Positions 21,321-22,171 of a DNA stretch of 22,171 bases are shown here, in pieces (positions within the stretch are counted from its first letter, which is position 1; every line of letters starts with the position of its first letter). Source of the DNA: DATLBY01 sp035526665 (GTDB lineage Bacteria; Acidobacteriota; Terriglobia; Bryobacterales; Bryobacteraceae); assembly GCA_035526665.1 (NCBI GenBank), contig DATLBY010000112.1:1-22171 (forward strand), written 5' to 3'. The notes under the pieces were generated by a model. It had not been told where the DNA came from. It made no database searches and saw only the letters and a list, made by a program, of their open reading frames with translations. Position numbers and translations under genes: made by a program.

Positions 21321-21959
21321 TCAGGCTCGTCCGTACACGGGAATCAGCGCACCGTTAATATGGGACGCCTCTTCCGAGCACAGGAAGTACACAACGCCAG
21401 CGATCGACTCGGGACTCACCCATTTTGCAATCTGCTCAGCGGTTGCATTCTGGCGATTTGCTTCGGTGTCGATCACGCTGGGAAGCACAACATTGGCAGT
21501 AATTCCCTGGTCCTGTACCTCCAGGGCGATCGTCTGGATCAGCGCGTTCAGGGCTGCCTTGGAAGCTCCATAGGCGGAGAGCCCGGAGGCCGGCTGGACG
21601 CCTGTGCGGGAACCGATGGCCACAATGCGGCCGCCGCGATCCAACTGGCGCAACACGGCGCGGCACAAATAGAACGCGGAGTTCAGGTTCAGATTAATCA
21701 TCTTGGTCCAGGTGGCGTCCTCTGTCTCGCTAACCGGTTTGCCGCCTGCGAACCCGCCCAGGACGTGAATCAGGGCATCAATTCGCCCATGGTTCGACAT
21801 GGTGTCGGCCACAACGGCGTCCGCCCCGGCCGGACTGGTTAGATCGCCTGCGCCGCGCCCGAGCGCCACCACCCGGTCGCCCGCCGAGCGGAACCTCTCA
21901 GTGACGGCTGTGCCTAAACCACCGGTAGCTCCCGAGATCAGTACAACGCGATCGCTCAT
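21321..21959 (-). CDS. SDR oxidoreductase, dihydropteridine-reductase-like
   Basis: A 212-residue Rossmann-fold short-chain dehydrogenase. The nucleotide-binding motif is Gly10-Ala-Thr-Gly13-Gly14-Leu-Gly16, and the catalytic set is Ser117, Tyr130 and Lys134 (SAYGASKAAL). Beyond generic SDR features, the segments IDALIHVLGGFAGGKPV and VLPSVIDTEANRQ...WVSPESIA resemble quinoid dihydropteridine reductase (human QDPR has VDAILCVAGGWAGGNA and VLPVTLDTPMNRK...WTPLEFLV, from memory). This would regenerate tetrahydropterin with NAD(P)H and fits the dehydratase gene 17 nt downstream. A generic 3-oxoacyl-reductase-like function is the alternative. ATG 21959 is preceded by a GAGG-containing 15-nt segment after a TATCAT -10-like element. 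Confidence 0.8.
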   Translation of the reverse strand: MSDRVVLISGATGGLGTAVTERFRSAGDRVVALGRGAGDLTSPAGADAVVADTMSNHGRIDALIHVLGGFAGGKPVSETEDATWTKMINLNLNSAFYLCRAVLRQLDRGGRIVAIGSRTGVQPASGLSAYGASKAALNALIQTIALEVQDQGITANVVLPSVIDTEANRQNATAEQIAKWVSPESIAGVVYFLCSEEASHINGALIPVYGRA

Positions 21960-21983
21960 GTGTGCCTCGCTATCATGATAAGA
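21960..21983. promoter_or_regulatory. 24-bp divergent promoter with palindromic -10
   Basis: Only 24 bp separate the start codons of the SDR gene (-) and the MEMO-like gene (+). They contain the perfect palindrome TATCATGATA (21971-21980), which reads TATCAT on both strands. On the + strand it ends 7 nt before ATG 21984, so the expected +1 is the A of the start codon (leaderless). On the - strand it ends 15 nt before ATG 21959, leaving room for a GAGG ribosome-binding site. Confidence 0.5.
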
Positions 21984-22171
21984 ATGTCACAGCCGCTACC
22001 TCGCCTGCGCATGAACCTCGACTTCATGCCCTCTCCAGTGGAGGGCAGGCCGGGTCTGCTCATCCGCGATTCCTACGGGTACTCGGATGCGACGCTCATC
22101 ATTCCGCCTGTCCTGGTAGAGTGCTTAGGCTGCTTTGACGGCCAGCAGACGGCGCTCGATCTGCGCGCCGT
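21984..22171 (+). CDS. Probable MEMO1 / AmmeMemoRadiSam system protein B, 3' partial
   Basis: ATG 21984 opens a frame that runs off the window end after 62 codons. The translation begins MSQPLPRLRMNLDFMPSPVE and continues with LLIRDSYGYSDATLIIPP, VLVECLGCFDGQQT and ALDLRAV. This matches the small N-terminal extension found before the catalytic-like MEMO domain in bacterial AmmeMemoRadiSam system protein B: LRDP-type strand, a PP turn, and a FDG(Q/R)xTxxDI-like helix start. The diagnostic MEMO domain lies outside the window, so this rests on N-terminal pattern memory only. It lacks a Shine-Dalgarno, and a TATCAT ends 7 nt before the ATG, suggesting a leaderless transcript. It is divergent from the SDR gene. 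Confidence 0.6.
   Translation, partial: MSQPLPRLRMNLDFMPSPVEGRPGLLIRDSYGYSDATLIIPPVLVECLGCFDGQQTALDLRA

Overview
The window looks like a chromosomal segment of an Acidobacteriota bacterium, most likely of the Solibacteres/Bryobacterales type. This is inferred from the gene families together: a DUF6677-like membrane protein, a bifunctional-nuclease-family gene, a very long soluble hybrid kinase, a small twin AT-hook protein and a NamZ-type enzyme. Base composition is moderately GC-rich and genes are tightly packed. I see no rRNA, tRNA, CRISPR array, phage or insertion sequence.

Layout. (1) 1-462 (+): the 3' end of a membrane protein gene plus a small membrane protein. (2) 467-9988 (-): a two-component block. 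A 2423-residue cytoplasmic hybrid histidine kinase, whose first ~1440 residues are a tandem array of 92-residue HAMP-type units, overlaps by 8 nt a second receiver-kinase. A secreted repeat-containing protein of unknown function follows. (3) 10202-12377 (+): miaB, a bifunctional nuclease family gene and a small orphan gene. (4) 12382-15131 (-): a secreted nitrilase-type hydrolase with a carbohydrate-binding-like N-terminal domain, and upstream of it a secreted TPR-like protein gene ending in a strong intrinsic terminator. (5) 15417-18234 (+): a sodium:solute symporter and an amino-acid permease that overlap by 8 nt. (6) 18446-18676 (+): a small AT-hook-like protein. (7) 18695-21959 (-): a three-gene operon of a dihydropteridine-reductase-like SDR, a pterin-4a-carbinolamine dehydratase and a fusion of a serine beta-lactamase-fold hydrolase with a NamZ (DUF1343) exo-N-acetylmuramidase. 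(8) 21984 to the end (+): the start of a probable MEMO1/AmmeMemoRadiSam-B gene, divergent from the SDR gene across only 24 bp.

How genes may work together. The giant kinase and its overlapping partner probably form one phosphorelay: array-gated kinase, three internal receivers (the middle one lacking its phospho-acceptor Asp), then a receiver-fronted kinase. The SDR and dehydratase would together regenerate tetrahydropterin. The downstream fusion enzyme and the nearby symporter/permease pair are compatible with peptidoglycan-fragment salvage, but the substrate link is inference only.

The most notable items are the HAMP array with its two coupled repeat classes, the degenerate middle receiver, the hydrolase-NamZ fusion in an operon with pterin-recycling genes, and the recurrence of -10-like hexamers 6-11 nt before start codons, which suggests leaderless or very short-leader transcripts.
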